From NCBI RefSeq assembly GCF_002850255.1, contig NZ_CP022522.1, positions 2,107,125-2,171,124 on the forward strand: DNA of 64,000 nucleotides, given 5' to 3'. The position numbers and the translations under genes are program-made. Each line of letters starts with the position of its first letter. Position 1 is the stretch's first letter. Below are positions 45,875 to 55,851 of this stretch, in pieces. The notes under the pieces are model-generated. The model did not search any database. It saw nothing but the letters and a program-made list of their open reading frames with translations, and had not been told where the DNA came from. Source of the stretch: Pseudoalteromonas sp. NC201. GTDB lineage: Bacteria; Pseudomonadota; Gammaproteobacteria; Enterobacterales; Alteromonadaceae.

Positions 45875-46597
45875 TTACCTCGCTTTCCCTGTTTTCTCTA
45901 ACTGCGTTAGTACTTCAATATGCTTATCAATTTGCACGACTTGCTGGTTCGCGCGATTCTCAATGAAATACGTTGAACCAACATACATACTGGCAAGTAA
46001 GGCGAGCGTTACTGACAAAATAACCCAGTACGGTAGATTTCTTCCCACCTTAGTAACCATACTTTCTTGTGGTTTTGCATTATCAGAAAGCTGTAATTTT
46101 GCAGGTCCAGCAAGCTCTTCTAATTGCGCTCTAACATCCAACATCAACGCTTTGAGTTGCTCGACCCCTTTTATCTTATAGATCCCTTCGAAACCCAGTT
46201 GTAAACAAACAAAATAGACTTCTAGTAATGTACGTTGCTGCGCCGCTGCACGGCGGATATTTTCAAGCTTTTCAAAAAAAGCTTCTCCCCCACGCATATT
46301 GCCAAATAATTCTAATTGTAAAGGTCGCGCCATCCATTCCATACTATACGGCTTCTGTGCCGTCATGATTTGCTCATCAACCAAAGCAGTTAGTGCAAAT
46401 TTGGCTTCTTGCATGTCTGACGCACTGATCCGTGCGTCATAACAGCTCTTTTCATATTCATCAAAAGCATCCATGACTTTACTGCGTAGACCGTCAACTC
46501 CTTGATGATCAGACCCGCCCTGGCGAATTGAAGTAAGCACTTCAAGCACCGGTGAAATGCAGGCGACTAGTTCAGATTTATTTTTCGACGCTTCCAT
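45875..46597 (-). CDS. tssL: T6SS membrane complex protein TssL (DotU)
   Basis: A 240-residue inner-membrane component partnering with TssM. The cytoplasmic DotU domain shows KFALTALVDEQIM, WMARPLQLELFGNMRGGEAFFEKL and EVYFVCLQLGFEGIY. A single membrane helix lies near 193-213 (WVILSVTLALLASMYVG). No OmpA-like peptidoglycan-binding extension is present, so the complex must be anchored to the wall, if at all, by another protein. Confidence 0.95.
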   Translation of the reverse strand: MEASKNKSELVACISPVLEVLTSIRQGGSDHQGVDGLRSKVMDAFDEYEKSCYDARISASDMQEAKFALTALVDEQIMTAQKPYSMEWMARPLQLELFGNMRGGEAFFEKLENIRRAAAQQRTLLEVYFVCLQLGFEGIYKIKGVEQLKALMLDVRAQLEELAGPAKLQLSDNAKPQESMVTKVGRNLPYWVILSVTLALLASMYVGSTYFIENRANQQVVQIDKHIEVLTQLEKTGKAR

Positions 46598-46613
46598 GAC
46601 CTTTACCTACTAA

Positions 46614-47954
46614 CTATTTACTCGCCACTGAAACCACTTCAAGTTTCACGCCTTGAAGGCTAAATGGTACAAAGATTCTTAACGCTAGTTCCTGTACAAC
46701 TTGTTCCCAAGCAGCGCCATGTGGCTCCACTTTAAAATACTCATACCCACCTTTAACTGACACTCTATTCGGTGGGCGCTGGCAATGCGTTAGCTTCACA
46801 CCGCCAAGTGCTGAAGCAATTAAGATTTCCAACTGACTTGGCGCAGCCAGCTTAACCTGTTCTGCGAACAACTCGATCCATTGCGTAGATTCGTTTTCAT
46901 AGAAAGCCGCAATGTACAACTCGCCTCGAGTCAAGGTACTGCTTTCTATGTCTTTAACCTCAAAAATAGACTGGGAGATTGCGCTGAGTACTAAATCAGA
47001 CGAGCGTGCTGCGCTTATCGAACCAATAAGAGTGTGAATATGAGATTCGATTAAACCAAAGCTGCGCGTTAAGTCTTGATGGTCATAAACAGGTAACTCA
47101 AACTTAGTCGCTTCGGGTTCGAAATTTATCAGTTGGCAAACCAGCTTATTTAGCGCCATAAACAGTGCATCAGGACTAGTTTTAGCTGTAGTACTTAACT
47201 GCTTAATCTCAGGAAAAACAGAGCTAAATGTTTGTAATAGCAAAAAGTGTTTGAGTTCTGTTGGACCAAAATCTTCCACAATCCCCATACCTGCGCGGTT
47301 TGTAAACATCGCGGTGTACTTAGCTTCAACCATGTTGACTAGTTTATTTACACGCTCGGCTAAATAGCCATGGGCTTTGATGTTTAACAGTGGTGGAATA
47401 TAGCTTGAATCAATTTCAAACTGCCCATGCTCACCACGTGTCACTTTTATACAAGGCAATTGCTCGATAAAACTGTTACTTGCGCTGAACTCAACCAGCA
47501 TAAGTTTAGGCTTAGCAACCATCACTTCAGCTTTTCGGTTTGGATCATGTGCATCTTGAAGCTCAACAAAATCACAGTCATAAGCACTAAGTTGCCCTGT
47601 TTGGGGGTAACCTTGGATATTGCTTACCGAATGATTGTTCGCAAGCGCTACACTGATAATGTATTCGCTTTTGTTATCTTCAAGCTCAAACATAGGTGCT
47701 TCGTTATCAGCAAAAACATGATGTATATGACGACCACTTTTGAAGATTGCCGTAATACTTTGCAGTTTGACTACACCTTTGGCCAATGCTGATTCGTCAA
47801 ATACAATGCGACCTAAACCATATGTATTGTCTCTAAGGCATTGCTGTACACCAGCTAGTTGCGATTGCAGATATTGATCGAACAGTTGTAAATGCTGCTG
47901 ACTTAGCATTAAACCTTCAGCCCAAACTGGTTTGTATACGTTGTTGTGCTGCAT
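46614..47954 (-). CDS. tssK: T6SS baseplate-membrane linker TssK
   Basis: A 446-residue TssK that joins the baseplate to TssL/TssM. The start VYKPVWAEGLMLSQQHLQLFDQYL is the family signature, and the C-terminal third contains the conserved VKLTHCQRPPNRVSVKGGYEYFKVE. The start codon overlaps the tssJ stop and tssL follows after 16 nt, giving a tight tssJKLM operon. Confidence 0.96.
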   Translation of the reverse strand: MQHNNVYKPVWAEGLMLSQQHLQLFDQYLQSQLAGVQQCLRDNTYGLGRIVFDESALAKGVVKLQSITAIFKSGRHIHHVFADNEAPMFELEDNKSEYIISVALANNHSVSNIQGYPQTGQLSAYDCDFVELQDAHDPNRKAEVMVAKPKLMLVEFSASNSFIEQLPCIKVTRGEHGQFEIDSSYIPPLLNIKAHGYLAERVNKLVNMVEAKYTAMFTNRAGMGIVEDFGPTELKHFLLLQTFSSVFPEIKQLSTTAKTSPDALFMALNKLVCQLINFEPEATKFELPVYDHQDLTRSFGLIESHIHTLIGSISAARSSDLVLSAISQSIFEVKDIESSTLTRGELYIAAFYENESTQWIELFAEQVKLAAPSQLEILIASALGGVKLTHCQRPPNRVSVKGGYEYFKVEPHGAAWEQVVQELALRIFVPFSLQGVKLEVVSVASK

Positions 47955-48409
47955 TACTTATCCTCCTCAACTTCAGGTAGGCGAAGCGAGTTACTTGTAA
48001 TTTCAATATCTAGAGAAGTAGATAAGGGCACCGGCCAATCATTTAAGTCATAAAATGCGCGCCAGTTACCGCCTGTTCTGTCTCTAAATAGAGCAACAAA
48101 AGCCACGTACTTTGCAGATTCAGCTTGTTCAAACTCAATTTTTATACGATCTGAGGGGTTTACGGTGCGTTCTTCCACCGTAACTAAGGTGTTAGCCAGA
48201 ATTGATTTATCGGACTTCCAAAGCTGTTCAAATGTAGAATTTTTAAACGCTTGAATATCAGTAAGTTGATATACTTTTAATACCACAGGTAGTGGCTCGT
48301 TAAACTGGTTTAAATTTATGTTATCAGTAGCAGTTACATCTAGCTTAACGTAAGTAGACATACAACCAGTCAAAAACAAAACCATTATAAATAAAGCATT
48401 CCTAGCCAT
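47954..48409 (-). CDS. tssJ: T6SS outer-membrane lipoprotein TssJ
   Basis: A 151-residue lipoprotein with lipobox LTGC near residue 16. The mature part shows the TssJ transthyretin-like fold pattern: NINLNQFNEPLPVVLKVYQLTD, LFSxF-type loop residues around FEQLWKSD, and AKYVAFVALFRD. It anchors TssM to the outer membrane. It is the first gene of the cluster, with GAGG 5 nt before the ATG, and the promoter must lie in the AT-rich region upstream. Confidence 0.94.
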   Translation of the reverse strand: MARNALFIMVLFLTGCMSTYVKLDVTATDNINLNQFNEPLPVVLKVYQLTDIQAFKNSTFEQLWKSDKSILANTLVTVEERTVNPSDRIKIEFEQAESAKYVAFVALFRDRTGGNWRAFYDLNDWPVPLSTSLDIEITSNSLRLPEVEEDK

Positions 48410-48992
48410 ATCCGCCTCAATTATAAGACATCCAAATTAGATTATTGGAAACAATTAATCTTTTTAATTTCCCGTACAATAGTGAAAATACATTTGATTT
48501 AACTATTTAACAAGAAATTACAGAGCACAAGTATGCAGTTTGTAACTGAATACTAAGTTAACATTCAGAAATCTTCTTAAAAAATATTTAACCAGTTGTT
48601 TTTGTGGTGATTTTTGTTTTTATTCGGCATTCAGGTAGGAAGTCACGAGACTTAATGAGCAATTCAGTTTGCATTAAGCTTTCTTACAACTTGTTGAGAT
48701 AGACACTTCCCTGAAAACAAAAACCACACTAAACATCTGGACTTTTGATGTACATTCTCGAACGGCGCATAAGATACACAAACGCTTTTTACAGATCAAC
48801 CTTAATATCAAACTAATATTATCAACCACCAAAAAACACACTTGCACTCCACTAAAACCATGTAATAACCTCCATTATTATATTAAATTAACTTAATAAC
48901 AGATAATTACACATAAAAACCACATTTACACCACATTAACCAAGCTTTATGGATTGTTGTGAGAGTTTTCAAATCAACCAAGGCTAAATATC
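48410..48992. other. AT-rich region upstream of the T6SS cluster
   Basis: This 583-nt stretch is very AT-rich and carries no convincing gene. It must hold the promoter of tssJ and possibly silencer (H-NS-type) binding, as is usual for T6SS loci. A TATAAT on the minus strand at 48420-48425 is too close to the start codon to be used with the ribosome site. I found no clear sigma-54 (-24/-12) element. Confidence 0.5.
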
Positions 48993-49247
48993 ATGCACAC
49001 AAAGGTGGTCATTCACGACACAATCCAAAGTACTAAGGTCATTAGTTCTGAACTAACCACTTGTATAAATGAAAGTTTTGTTTTCCATAGTACTTTAGAA
49101 CCAGATTCCTATATTCATGACAAACTTTCGACTGGGAATGATGTAACTTTTGAAACAATCAAGCCAGATCAAATAATCACTTTTTCCACGGATACCTCTT
49201 TTTTAAATTCGTGCAAGGATGACTTCAGAGCGTACCTATTCTTATAA
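48993..49247 (+). CDS. Hypothetical small protein
   Basis: An 84-residue frame starting at ATG with AAGG about 10 nt upstream. It is polar, Thr- and Ser-rich, with two cysteines, and matches nothing I know. It may be a real orphan gene or a random frame in AT-rich accessory DNA; an overlapping frame at 49219-49428 is equally uncertain. It lies between the T6SS and the IS remnant. Confidence 0.25.
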   Translation: MHTKVVIHDTIQSTKVISSELTTCINESFVFHSTLEPDSYIHDKLSTGNDVTFETIKPDQIITFSTDTSFLNSCKDDFRAYLFL

Positions 49248-49506
49248 ATTAACCTTAAAGCCAAGGATAGAACCACTTAAACAAACAGAAAAAAGCCAAG
49301 CTTTTGTAAAAATCAATGTACAATCTTTGAACAACCCTCTTATTTTAATAGCCGGCTATTTACAAAACCGTATAAAGTGGCGAGTCACTAAAGATCTACC
49401 CACGCTATCACAGTGTGTACAGCACTAGAAAACGACTCACTGATCTGATCCAAAACTTTTGGACACCTCATTAAGTGAGTAAACTAACTCGTAGAGGTGA
49501 AAAATA

Positions 49507-49752
49507 ACGCCCCCAAAGAAAACCAGAAAAACTTATTCAGCCGAATTTAAATAAGAAGCCTTGAAGCTGGCGACCAAAATTGGAATTGCGCAGGCTGCAC
49601 GAGACCTCACTGTTTATGAATCTCGGCTCTATGCTTGGCGTAATGTCGCGAGCGCAGAGAGTGCCAAGTTAAGACGCCAGTTGGCTGAGCAAGCTAAGGA
49701 ATTAGAAATCTTAAAAAAGGCGGCCACCTATTTCGCAAAAAACCAAAAGTAA
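49507..49752 (+). pseudogene. IS3-family orfA remnant
   Basis: The frame reads PPKKTRKTYSAEFK, then a TAA stop, then EALKLATKIGIAQAARDL and VYESRLYAWR, a helix-turn-helix typical of IS3 OrfA, ending in a leucine-zipper-like LRRQLAEQAKELEILKKA. The start codon is ACG where ATG is expected, and the TAA at the position of a likely Gln codon kills the frame. It is a pseudogene. Confidence 0.8.
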
Positions 49753-49766
49753 CTCGATTTGAGTTT

Positions 49767-50587
49767 ATGAAAGACAACTGCGGGTCATTCTCAATACACA
49801 GGATGGCCTATATATTGTCCGTGTCGCCAAGTGGGTATTATTTATGGCTAAAATCGTGCCAGCAGCTGAGTAAGCGCAAGCAAGCCCGCGATACAAAAAT
49901 TAAAGATGAGTTGAGCGGGACGGTGCTCGACGCATTCCTGCTGAGCTTGAAGAGCAAGGTGAGAAGTATGATATTAAAACCATTATGTGCAGCATGGAGC
50001 GCTAAGGGCTTGTAGCCTAAGCGGCCCGCAAGTTTAAAGTTACAAAGTACAGTAAACATTCATGGCCTGTTGCACCGAATTTGCTTGAGCAAGACTTTAT
50101 CGCTGATGGGCCAAATCAAAAATGGGCAGGCGACATCACCTATTTAATAACGAGCGAAGGTTGGCTCTATTTAATTTAGCTTTCATCACCAATTTATATT
50201 CACGGTCAGTAGTTAGTTGGTCGATGAGTAAGCGCATCACATCAATCTTGGTGTGATGCTCTAAAAATGGCGCTTTGGCGACGCGACAAGCCCAAGGAGT
50301 TATTGTTCACAGTGACCGTGGCAGCCAGTATTGCTCTCATGCTAATCGGAATATGATTGAGCAGTACGGATTAACTCAGAGCATGAGCCGCAAAGGTAAC
50401 TGCTGGGAGCGTCAACGCTTGTGTTGAGAGCCTGTTCCATTCACTGAAAGTTGAGGCGGTTCAATACGAACCAATTATGGATCGTTAAGCGATGTTTCAG
50501 CAAATACTTGAGTACCTAGAAATTGATTACAACAAAAAGAGAAGGCATAGTATTATTGGCTATCTAAGCCCTGAAAGATTTGAATAA
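49767..50587 (+). pseudogene. IS3-family orfB (DDE transposase) remnant
   Basis: The remnant starts MKDNCGSFSIHRMAYIL and continues through frameshifts and stops. Recognisable pieces of the DDE catalytic domain remain: [11 protein letters not shown] near 50120-50150 (first Asp), VIVHSDRGSQYCSHANRNMIEQ near 50300-50360 (second Asp), and a segment with SLFHSLKVE near 50430, with DYNKKRRHSIIGYLSPERFE at the end. Several stops interrupt it, so it is inactive. Confidence 0.85.
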
Positions 50588-50632
50588 CTGAAAGTAGCTT
50601 AATGAAGTGTCCTGTTTTACTGGATCAGATCA

Positions 50633-50851
50633 CTTTTTTAGTTATGAGTTTAACGTTGCAGAGACAGACCAAATACAGAGGAAGAGCTAGGTACCACAGC
50701 CGTTTTCATATATGTGGCGAAAGATCTTACTGAACTTATCGCAAGCAAAATTAAGAGATTAAGAATCTGTTCTTACGGAAACATTCAGCGCTTCTTGAAA
50801 GCGACAGAAAATAAATAAAATAATTTACACATCAATTAATAAGAAAATACA
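50633..50851. other. Spacer after the IS remnant
   Basis: I see no gene, hairpin or repeat that can be supported. The short frames present have no ribosome sites or protein character. Confidence 0.4.
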
Positions 50852-51139
50852 ATGATCACGATGGAACAATATTTTATTGGCTTTTTAGTTTCTTTGATCA
50901 GTTTTATCGTTGCTGTATCGATTAGCAAACAGGGACATAAGCTAGTTCAACCTTGGATAAAAGCCATCGTGTTACTAACATCAGTACTTTCGTTTTTTAT
51001 CTGTATGTCTATACTATCAAACCTATTCTCAAATGCGGTTATGATAAGTAAAGCCGCGGATCAGGCGATCATATTTATACTATTCGGTTTTGGGATCTAC
51101 AAATTCATAGCACATACTAAAGCCAAAAGTCGCCAGTAA
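50852..51139 (+). CDS. Small membrane protein of unknown function
   Basis: A 95-residue protein with three predicted membrane helices: FIGFLVSLISFIVAVSI (~8-24), AIVLLTSVLSFFICMSIL (~38-56) and AIIFILFGFGIYKFIA (~73-88), ending in basic residues. I do not recognise it. The ribosome site is weak (AAGAAAA). It lies 42 nt upstream of the next gene on the same strand and may be co-transcribed with it. A toxin- or immunity-related membrane protein is possible but unsupported. Confidence 0.5.
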   Translation: MITMEQYFIGFLVSLISFIVAVSISKQGHKLVQPWIKAIVLLTSVLSFFICMSILSNLFSNAVMISKAADQAIIFILFGFGIYKFIAHTKAKSRQ

Positions 51140-51181
51140 AATCAGATCAACATTTATCGCTGAACATAACAAGGAGTTGGA

Positions 51182-51502
51182 ATGCGTGAAGAAAACCGAC
51201 AAGTCCCACAACAATTGGGTCAATATCTGTATCAACAAATTAAAGAGCCGTGGAGCGAAGCGCGACTCGTATTGGACTATCATGACGACAATATGCCGAG
51301 GTGTTCCGCCTTCTACTATGACACCAGCACTCCCAAACAAGCACATGTCATACCTGTAAGTGATGAAATTTCCGTCCTTTTTCTAAGCTTGTTCGAAAAT
51401 GCGACAGCAAATCAAGAAGAGAACTGGCAAAAGGCTATTTTCTCAGTACAGCGCAGTGGTCAATTTAGTTTGAACTTTGAAACTACGGAAAATGAAGATT
51501 AA
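51182..51502 (+). CDS. Small cytoplasmic protein, possibly YezG/DUF600-like
   Basis: A 106-residue soluble protein with a strong AAGGAG ribosome site. The pattern of an N-terminal helix, then SEARLVLDYHDDNMPRCSAFYYD, a helix, and a terminal VQRSGQFSLNFETTE strand pair resembles the YezG/DUF600 immunity fold, in which a late acidic strand region is conserved. That match is loose. If right, it would be an orphan antitoxin next to the IS remnant. It ends at the bidirectional hairpin before pyrF. Confidence 0.55.
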   Translation: MREENRQVPQQLGQYLYQQIKEPWSEARLVLDYHDDNMPRCSAFYYDTSTPKQAHVIPVSDEISVLFLSLFENATANQEENWQKAIFSVQRSGQFSLNFETTENED

Positions 51503-51545
51503 GTTAAAATCTAACGCTTCGATTAAACTGGTCTCGTAAATTGAA

Positions 51546-51571
51546 AGAGGCCAACAATAATGTTGGCCTCT
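51546..51571. terminator. Bidirectional terminator between the small gene and pyrF
   Basis: A perfect 11-bp stem AGAGGCCAACA/TGTTGGCCTCT with an ATAA loop lies between convergent genes. On the minus strand TTTC follows the stem. It ends the pyrF transcript and probably that of the opposite gene. Confidence 0.8.
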
Positions 51572-51576
51572 CATGT

Positions 51577-52287
51577 TTAAAGCGAAGCAATACTTTGGTT
51601 AATTGCTTCCAGAGCTCCTGCTGGATTGTCAGCTTTAGTGATCGGACGCCCTATCACTAGATAATCACTACCCGCTTTCACTGCTTTTTCAGGGGTCATA
51701 ATACGTTTTTGATCGCCAGCATCAGCACCTGCTGGTCGGATACCTGGTGTCACAAGCTTAAATTCCTCACCGAGTTGAGCTTTTAAAAGTTCGGCTTCTT
51801 GCGCAGAACAAACCACGCCATCTAGACCTGATTCTTTCGCTAATTTTGCAAGATATAGCACTTGCTCTTGAGGTGTCTTTTCAATTCCAAGCTTTAGTAG
51901 CTGACCTTGATCCATACTAGTTAATACGGTCACAGCAATAAGTAGCGGCGCTTTATCACCGTAAGCTGCCAACGCTTCTTTTGCTTTTGACATCATTTCA
52001 TGGCCGCCGCTGGCGTGAACATTTACCATCCACACGCCAAGTTCAGCCGCAGCAGTTACCGCTTTTGCAACTGTGTTTGGAATATCGTGAAATTTTAGAT
52101 CTAAAAATACATCAAAATTCATATCTACCAGTTTTTTTACAAACTGAGGGCCAAAATAGGTAAACATCTCTTTACCTACTTTCAATCGGCATTCGTCAGG
52201 TGAAAGCTGAGAAACAAATGATAATGCAGCTTCTTCATTATCATAATCAAGCGCAATCAAAACCTTTTTTAAATCTTGTGTCGACAT
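51577..52287 (-). CDS. pyrF: Orotidine 5'-phosphate decarboxylase
   Basis: A 236-residue enzyme for the last step of UMP synthesis, converting OMP to UMP plus CO2. The active-site motif [14 protein letters not shown] with its Asp-Lys-Asp set is at ~63-76, [12 protein letters not shown] is at ~90, and the phosphate-binding [19 protein letters not shown] loop is near 183. Length fits the bacterial class I enzyme. It lies 28 nt after lapB, the usual gammaproteobacterial order. Confidence 0.97.
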   Translation of the reverse strand: MSTQDLKKVLIALDYDNEEAALSFVSQLSPDECRLKVGKEMFTYFGPQFVKKLVDMNFDVFLDLKFHDIPNTVAKAVTAAAELGVWMVNVHASGGHEMMSKAKEALAAYGDKAPLLIAVTVLTSMDQGQLLKLGIEKTPQEQVLYLAKLAKESGLDGVVCSAQEAELLKAQLGEEFKLVTPGIRPAGADAGDQKRIMTPEKAVKAGSDYLVIGRPITKADNPAGALEAINQSIASL

Positions 52288-52315
52288 AGTTACCCTATTT
52301 GGCCAAATTAAAAAC

Positions 52316-53452
52316 CTAAAAACCGTCTAACCCACGGCTCGGAGCAAGTGACTCCCAATGTTTGCAGGAGGGACATAACCAGTACATTGTATGACTTGTA
52401 AACCCACAATGACCACATTGATAATTCGGCTTAGTTGCAATATAAGACTTTACCAACTTATCTATTTCTTGTAGTACGTGATCTATTTTAGCATCTTTGC
52501 CACTAATGAGTTGCAGCAAATAACTAAAGCCCCTAATTGATGGTTCACGCTTTAAACTATCAGTTAGAAACTCTATCGCCTCAGAAATATGACCTTTTTG
52601 GACTAATCCTTGGCAGAACTTAATTCTGATCAGCACTCCTCCTTTTTCTAATAGCTCGGAGACTAACTCAAAGAATTGCTCATGAATATTTAATTTAACA
52701 TAACAAGATTCGAGGTCTTCTATTACTAGTGGCGCCATAAATACAAATTGGCTCACGAGCTTTCGCCAATAATATATACACTTCACGTAATCATCGTGTT
52801 TGTATGCATCTTTGCCCATTTCATACAAGGGTCTGACTGTTTCATGCGCGAGCGCTGTCGCTTTTTCGAATAAGCTTGGATTCTTTTCTTGATTTGCAGC
52901 TTCACAATAGAAGTTTGCAATAGTCGCGCAATGAGACGACTTTTTAAAAAGCTCAGGATGCGCTTCATACATATGAACGCCTTTTCGCCAATCTCTAGTT
53001 TGAGAGTATAGGTTTAAAATTGGATCGAGTGCATCCTTAAACCCAAGCTTTACAAGAATGACTAAGTGTTCTTCAGCGCTATCCAATAGACCGGCTAAGA
53101 CGTAATCTTGAGCAAGCTCTAGACGACAGGACTTCACCACTTCTTCGTCTAGATTAGGTTGTTTAAGTAGTAGCTCATGAATTTTTATCGCTCTATCTAA
53201 CTCTCCCCGCTTTCTAAAGAGCGATGCGAGTGTTAAATAATGGTCGACGGAGTCTGCTGAGACTTCAAGTAATTTGGTGAGGTGTTCAAGACCCTGATCT
53301 TCTTCCCTATCTAGTAGGAATTTTAGGCCTTTACTGTATTCAGAGGTAATTTGTCTACTTTGCTCTAGGGCTTGATTCTTAGCACTATTTTTACCCATAA
53401 CATAACCGTAAGCGGCAGCTACAGGTAGTAATAAAAACAGTAGCTCGATCAT
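52316..53452 (-). CDS. lapB: LapB (YciM), LPS assembly regulator
   Basis: A 378-residue inner-membrane protein that directs FtsH-dependent turnover of LpxC and so balances LPS with phospholipid. A single N-terminal helix ([19 protein letters not shown]) precedes TPR repeats filling ~45-330. A C-terminal rubredoxin-type zinc knuckle follows: CGHCGF and CPSCKHW. It lies 2 nt after lapA, and the pair is conserved. Confidence 0.96.
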   Translation of the reverse strand: MIELLFLLLPVAAAYGYVMGKNSAKNQALEQSRQITSEYSKGLKFLLDREEDQGLEHLTKLLEVSADSVDHYLTLASLFRKRGELDRAIKIHELLLKQPNLDEEVVKSCRLELAQDYVLAGLLDSAEEHLVILVKLGFKDALDPILNLYSQTRDWRKGVHMYEAHPELFKKSSHCATIANFYCEAANQEKNPSLFEKATALAHETVRPLYEMGKDAYKHDDYVKCIYYWRKLVSQFVFMAPLVIEDLESCYVKLNIHEQFFELVSELLEKGGVLIRIKFCQGLVQKGHISEAIEFLTDSLKREPSIRGFSYLLQLISGKDAKIDHVLQEIDKLVKSYIATKPNYQCGHCGFTSHTMYWLCPSCKHWESLAPSRGLDGF

Positions 53453-53454
53453 AA

Positions 53455-53718
53455 CTAGCGTTCGGCTGCTTGACTAAGCTTACTATTACTTTTTTTTAGG
53501 CGATGATTTTGCCATTTAAGCTTAGATAAAACCGACGCTGTTACAAGTAAACCAATAATTATCCCAAGAGCTAAGCAAATACTCATTAAGGTTGCGAGTG
53601 GTAACTCTGCACTTGCAATTACAAAATTGACATTAACAACTTGTGGATTTTGTGTTCCAACTAAAAATGCAATCAGTATGGCAACAACAGCTAATCCCTT
53701 TTTCAATACTGCAACCAA
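53455..53718 (-). CDS. lapA: LapA (YciS), small inner-membrane protein
   Basis: An 87-residue protein with two membrane helices (~5-22 and 40-63), the conserved GTQNPQVVNVNFVIA loop between them and a basic coiled tail. It functions with LapB in LPS assembly. The start is TTG, chosen because GGAG lies 6 nt upstream and no ATG fits. It is downstream of ihfB and upstream of lapB. Confidence 0.92.
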   Translation of the reverse strand: MVAVLKKGLAVVAILIAFLVGTQNPQVVNVNFVIASAELPLATLMSICLALGIIIGLLVTASVLSKLKWQNHRLKKSNSKLSQAAER

Positions 53719-53735
53719 GTTTAGCTCCGTTAGAC

Positions 53736-54026
53736 TTAATTATTTAAGCTTTCGTTTACTCTATCGCGCAGCTCTTTGCCTGGCTTAAAGTGTGGTACGT
53801 ATTTACCATCCAATTCTACTGTCTCGCCCGTTTTAGGATTACGACCAGTGCGAGGGGAACGGAAGTGAAGCGAGAAACTACCAAAGCCACGGATTTCGAT
53901 ACGTTCCGAGTCTGATAATGAGCCAGCCATTTGTTCAAGGATTTCTTTTACCGCATTCTCTACATCTTTAACAGGAACGTGAGCGTGCTGCAGTGCAAGT
54001 TGTTCTATCAATTCAGACTTTGTCAT
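53736..54026 (-). CDS. ihfB: Integration host factor beta subunit
   Basis: A 96-residue DNA-bending protein that pairs with IhfA. The DNABII core is complete: [54 protein letters not shown] with the conserved Pro of the intercalating beta arm. It lies downstream of the rpsA terminator, as in other gammaproteobacteria, and may be expressed by read-through or its own promoter. Confidence 0.97.
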   Translation of the reverse strand: MTKSELIEQLALQHAHVPVKDVENAVKEILEQMAGSLSDSERIEIRGFGSFSLHFRSPRTGRNPKTGETVELDGKYVPHFKPGKELRDRVNESLNN

Positions 54027-54047
54027 AATGTTTCCTTTAGTGTAAAA

Positions 54048-54070
54048 GGAAGGGCTGAGCGCCCTTCCTA
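54048..54070 (-). terminator. rpsA terminator or attenuator
   Basis: On the minus strand AGGAAGGGC pairs with GCCCTTCCT around a 5-nt loop and is followed by TTTTACAC. It lies 18 nt after the rpsA stop and just before ihfB. Confidence 0.85.
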
Positions 54071-54087
54071 GTTTAAAGACTGATTAA

Positions 54088-55755
54088 TTAGTCTTTTTGA
54101 GCATTTTTGAAAGCTGCAGCCATTGCGTTTTCGAACGCAGGCTCATCTTTCTTAAGCTTCTCTAGTACTTCTTTTTCTTCAGCTTCGTAGATAGCTTTAA
54201 CTGATAGGCTGATAGTACGGTTCTTACGATCAACACCTACAAATTTAGCTTCGATTTCGTCGCCTTCAGAAACAGCAGCAGTCGCGTCTTCAACACGCTC
54301 TTGCGCGATGTCAGCTACACGGATGTAACCTTCAACGCCTTCGATTAGCTCAACAGTTGCGCCTTTAGCATCAACTTCAGTCACTTTACCTTTAACAATA
54401 GCACCTTTTTTGTTGGCGTCTAGGTAGTTAGTGAATGGATCAGCGTCGATTTGCTTAACGCCTAGAGAGATACGCTCACGCTCTGGGTCAACTTGTAGAA
54501 CGATAGCTGTGATTTCGTCACCTTTCTTGTACTCACGTACAGCTTCTTCACCTGGAGTGTTCCAAGAGATGTCAGATAGGTGTACAAGACCGTCGATACC
54601 GCCGTCAAGACCGATAAAGATACCGAAGTCAGTGATAGACTTGATCTTACCAGAAACTTGGTCGCCTTTGTTGTTAAGACGAGCAAATTCTTGCCAAGGG
54701 TTAGCTTTACACTGCTTAAGACCTAGAGAAATACGACGACGCTCTTCGTCGATTTCAAGAACCATAACTTCAACAGTATCACCTAGTGAAACTACTTTTG
54801 AAGGGTGGATGTTCTTGTTAGTCCAATCCATTTCTGAAACGTGTACTAGACCTTCAACGCCTTCTTCGATTTCAACGAAACAGCCGTAGTCAGTTAGGTT
54901 AGTTACACGACCAGTAAGCTTAGCACCTTCTGGGTAACGACCAGCGATAGCAGCCCATGGATCTTCGCCAAGTTGCTTAAGACCTAGAGAAACACGAGTC
55001 TTCTCTTTGTCGAACTTAAGTACTTTAACGTTGATTTCGTCACCTACGTTCACGATCTCTGAAGGGTGCTTAACACGCTTCCAAGCCATGTCAGTGATGT
55101 GTAGAAGACCGTCAACACCACCTAAGTCTACGAATGCACCGTAGTCAGTAAGGTTCTTAACGATACCCTTAACTTCTTGGCCTTCAACAAGGTTTTGAAG
55201 CAGCTCTTCACGCTCTTGTGAGTTCTCAGACTCGATAACAGCACGACGTGAAACAACAACGTTGTTGCGCTTCTGGTCTAGCTTGATTACTTTGAACTCT
55301 AACTCTTTACCTTCAAGGTGAGCTGTGTCGCGAACTGGACGTACATCAACAAGTGAACCAGGTAGGAATGCACGGATTGAATCAACTTCAACTGTGAAAC
55401 CGCCTTTAACTTTACCGTTGATAACACCAGTAACAGTCTCTTGCTCTTCACAAGCTTTCTCAAGACGGATCCAAGCTTCGTGACGCTTAGCTTTTTCACG
55501 AGAAAGGATAGTCTCACCGAAACCGTCTTCGATTGCATCTAGTGCAACGTCTACTTCGTCGCCTACTGCAACTTCTAGTTCACCAGCAGCATTTTTGAAT
55601 TGCTCTGCAGGGATTGCACTTTCAGACTTAAGGCCAGCATCAACAAGAACAACATTGTTCTCAATAGCGATTACTGTACCTTTAACGATTGAGCCTTGCT
55701 CAACTTCAAAACCCTGTAGGCTTTCTTCAAATAACTGCGCAAAATTTTCTGACAT
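54088..55755 (-). CDS. rpsA: 30S ribosomal protein S1
   Basis: A 555-residue protein that binds mRNA leaders and brings them to the 30S subunit. Six S1 domains run in tandem from ~residue 20 to 530; repeats such as [29 protein letters not shown] and the next domain's [28 protein letters not shown] are textbook. Length matches E. coli S1 (557). The gene sits between cmk and ihfB in the conserved order. Confidence 0.98.
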   Translation of the reverse strand: MSENFAQLFEESLQGFEVEQGSIVKGTVIAIENNVVLVDAGLKSESAIPAEQFKNAAGELEVAVGDEVDVALDAIEDGFGETILSREKAKRHEAWIRLEKACEEQETVTGVINGKVKGGFTVEVDSIRAFLPGSLVDVRPVRDTAHLEGKELEFKVIKLDQKRNNVVVSRRAVIESENSQEREELLQNLVEGQEVKGIVKNLTDYGAFVDLGGVDGLLHITDMAWKRVKHPSEIVNVGDEINVKVLKFDKEKTRVSLGLKQLGEDPWAAIAGRYPEGAKLTGRVTNLTDYGCFVEIEEGVEGLVHVSEMDWTNKNIHPSKVVSLGDTVEVMVLEIDEERRRISLGLKQCKANPWQEFARLNNKGDQVSGKIKSITDFGIFIGLDGGIDGLVHLSDISWNTPGEEAVREYKKGDEITAIVLQVDPERERISLGVKQIDADPFTNYLDANKKGAIVKGKVTEVDAKGATVELIEGVEGYIRVADIAQERVEDATAAVSEGDEIEAKFVGVDRKNRTISLSVKAIYEAEEKEVLEKLKKDEPAFENAMAAAFKNAQKD

Positions 55756-55851
55756 ACTAAATACGTCTCTATAAAGTTAAATTACCAATTAGCAACCATG
55801 CTGCATGGGGTTATTAAATAAACACTAGCTTCCTGCCTGTGTCATTATAAA

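Larger units (their letters stand above)
49441..50632 (+). mobile_element. Decayed IS3-family insertion sequence
   Basis: The element is bounded by ~33-bp imperfect inverted repeats. The left end reads TGATCTGATCCA...GGACACCTCATTA (49441-49473), and the right end read inward has the same outer 12 bases and GGACACTTCATTA (50600-50632). Length is about 1.19 kb, right for IS3. Two remnant transposase frames on the plus strand fit orfA and orfB. No target-site duplication is visible in the flanks, which suggests age or rearrangement. Confidence 0.85.

Noticed and set aside
48420..48425. TATAAT as the tssJ promoter
   Set aside because: Transcription would start downstream of the tssJ ribosome site, leaving it out of the message.
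49219..49428. 69-residue plus-strand frame before the IS remnant
   Set aside because: It overlaps another weak frame, has no ribosome site and no recognisable pattern; it is kept only as a possibility within the AT-rich region.
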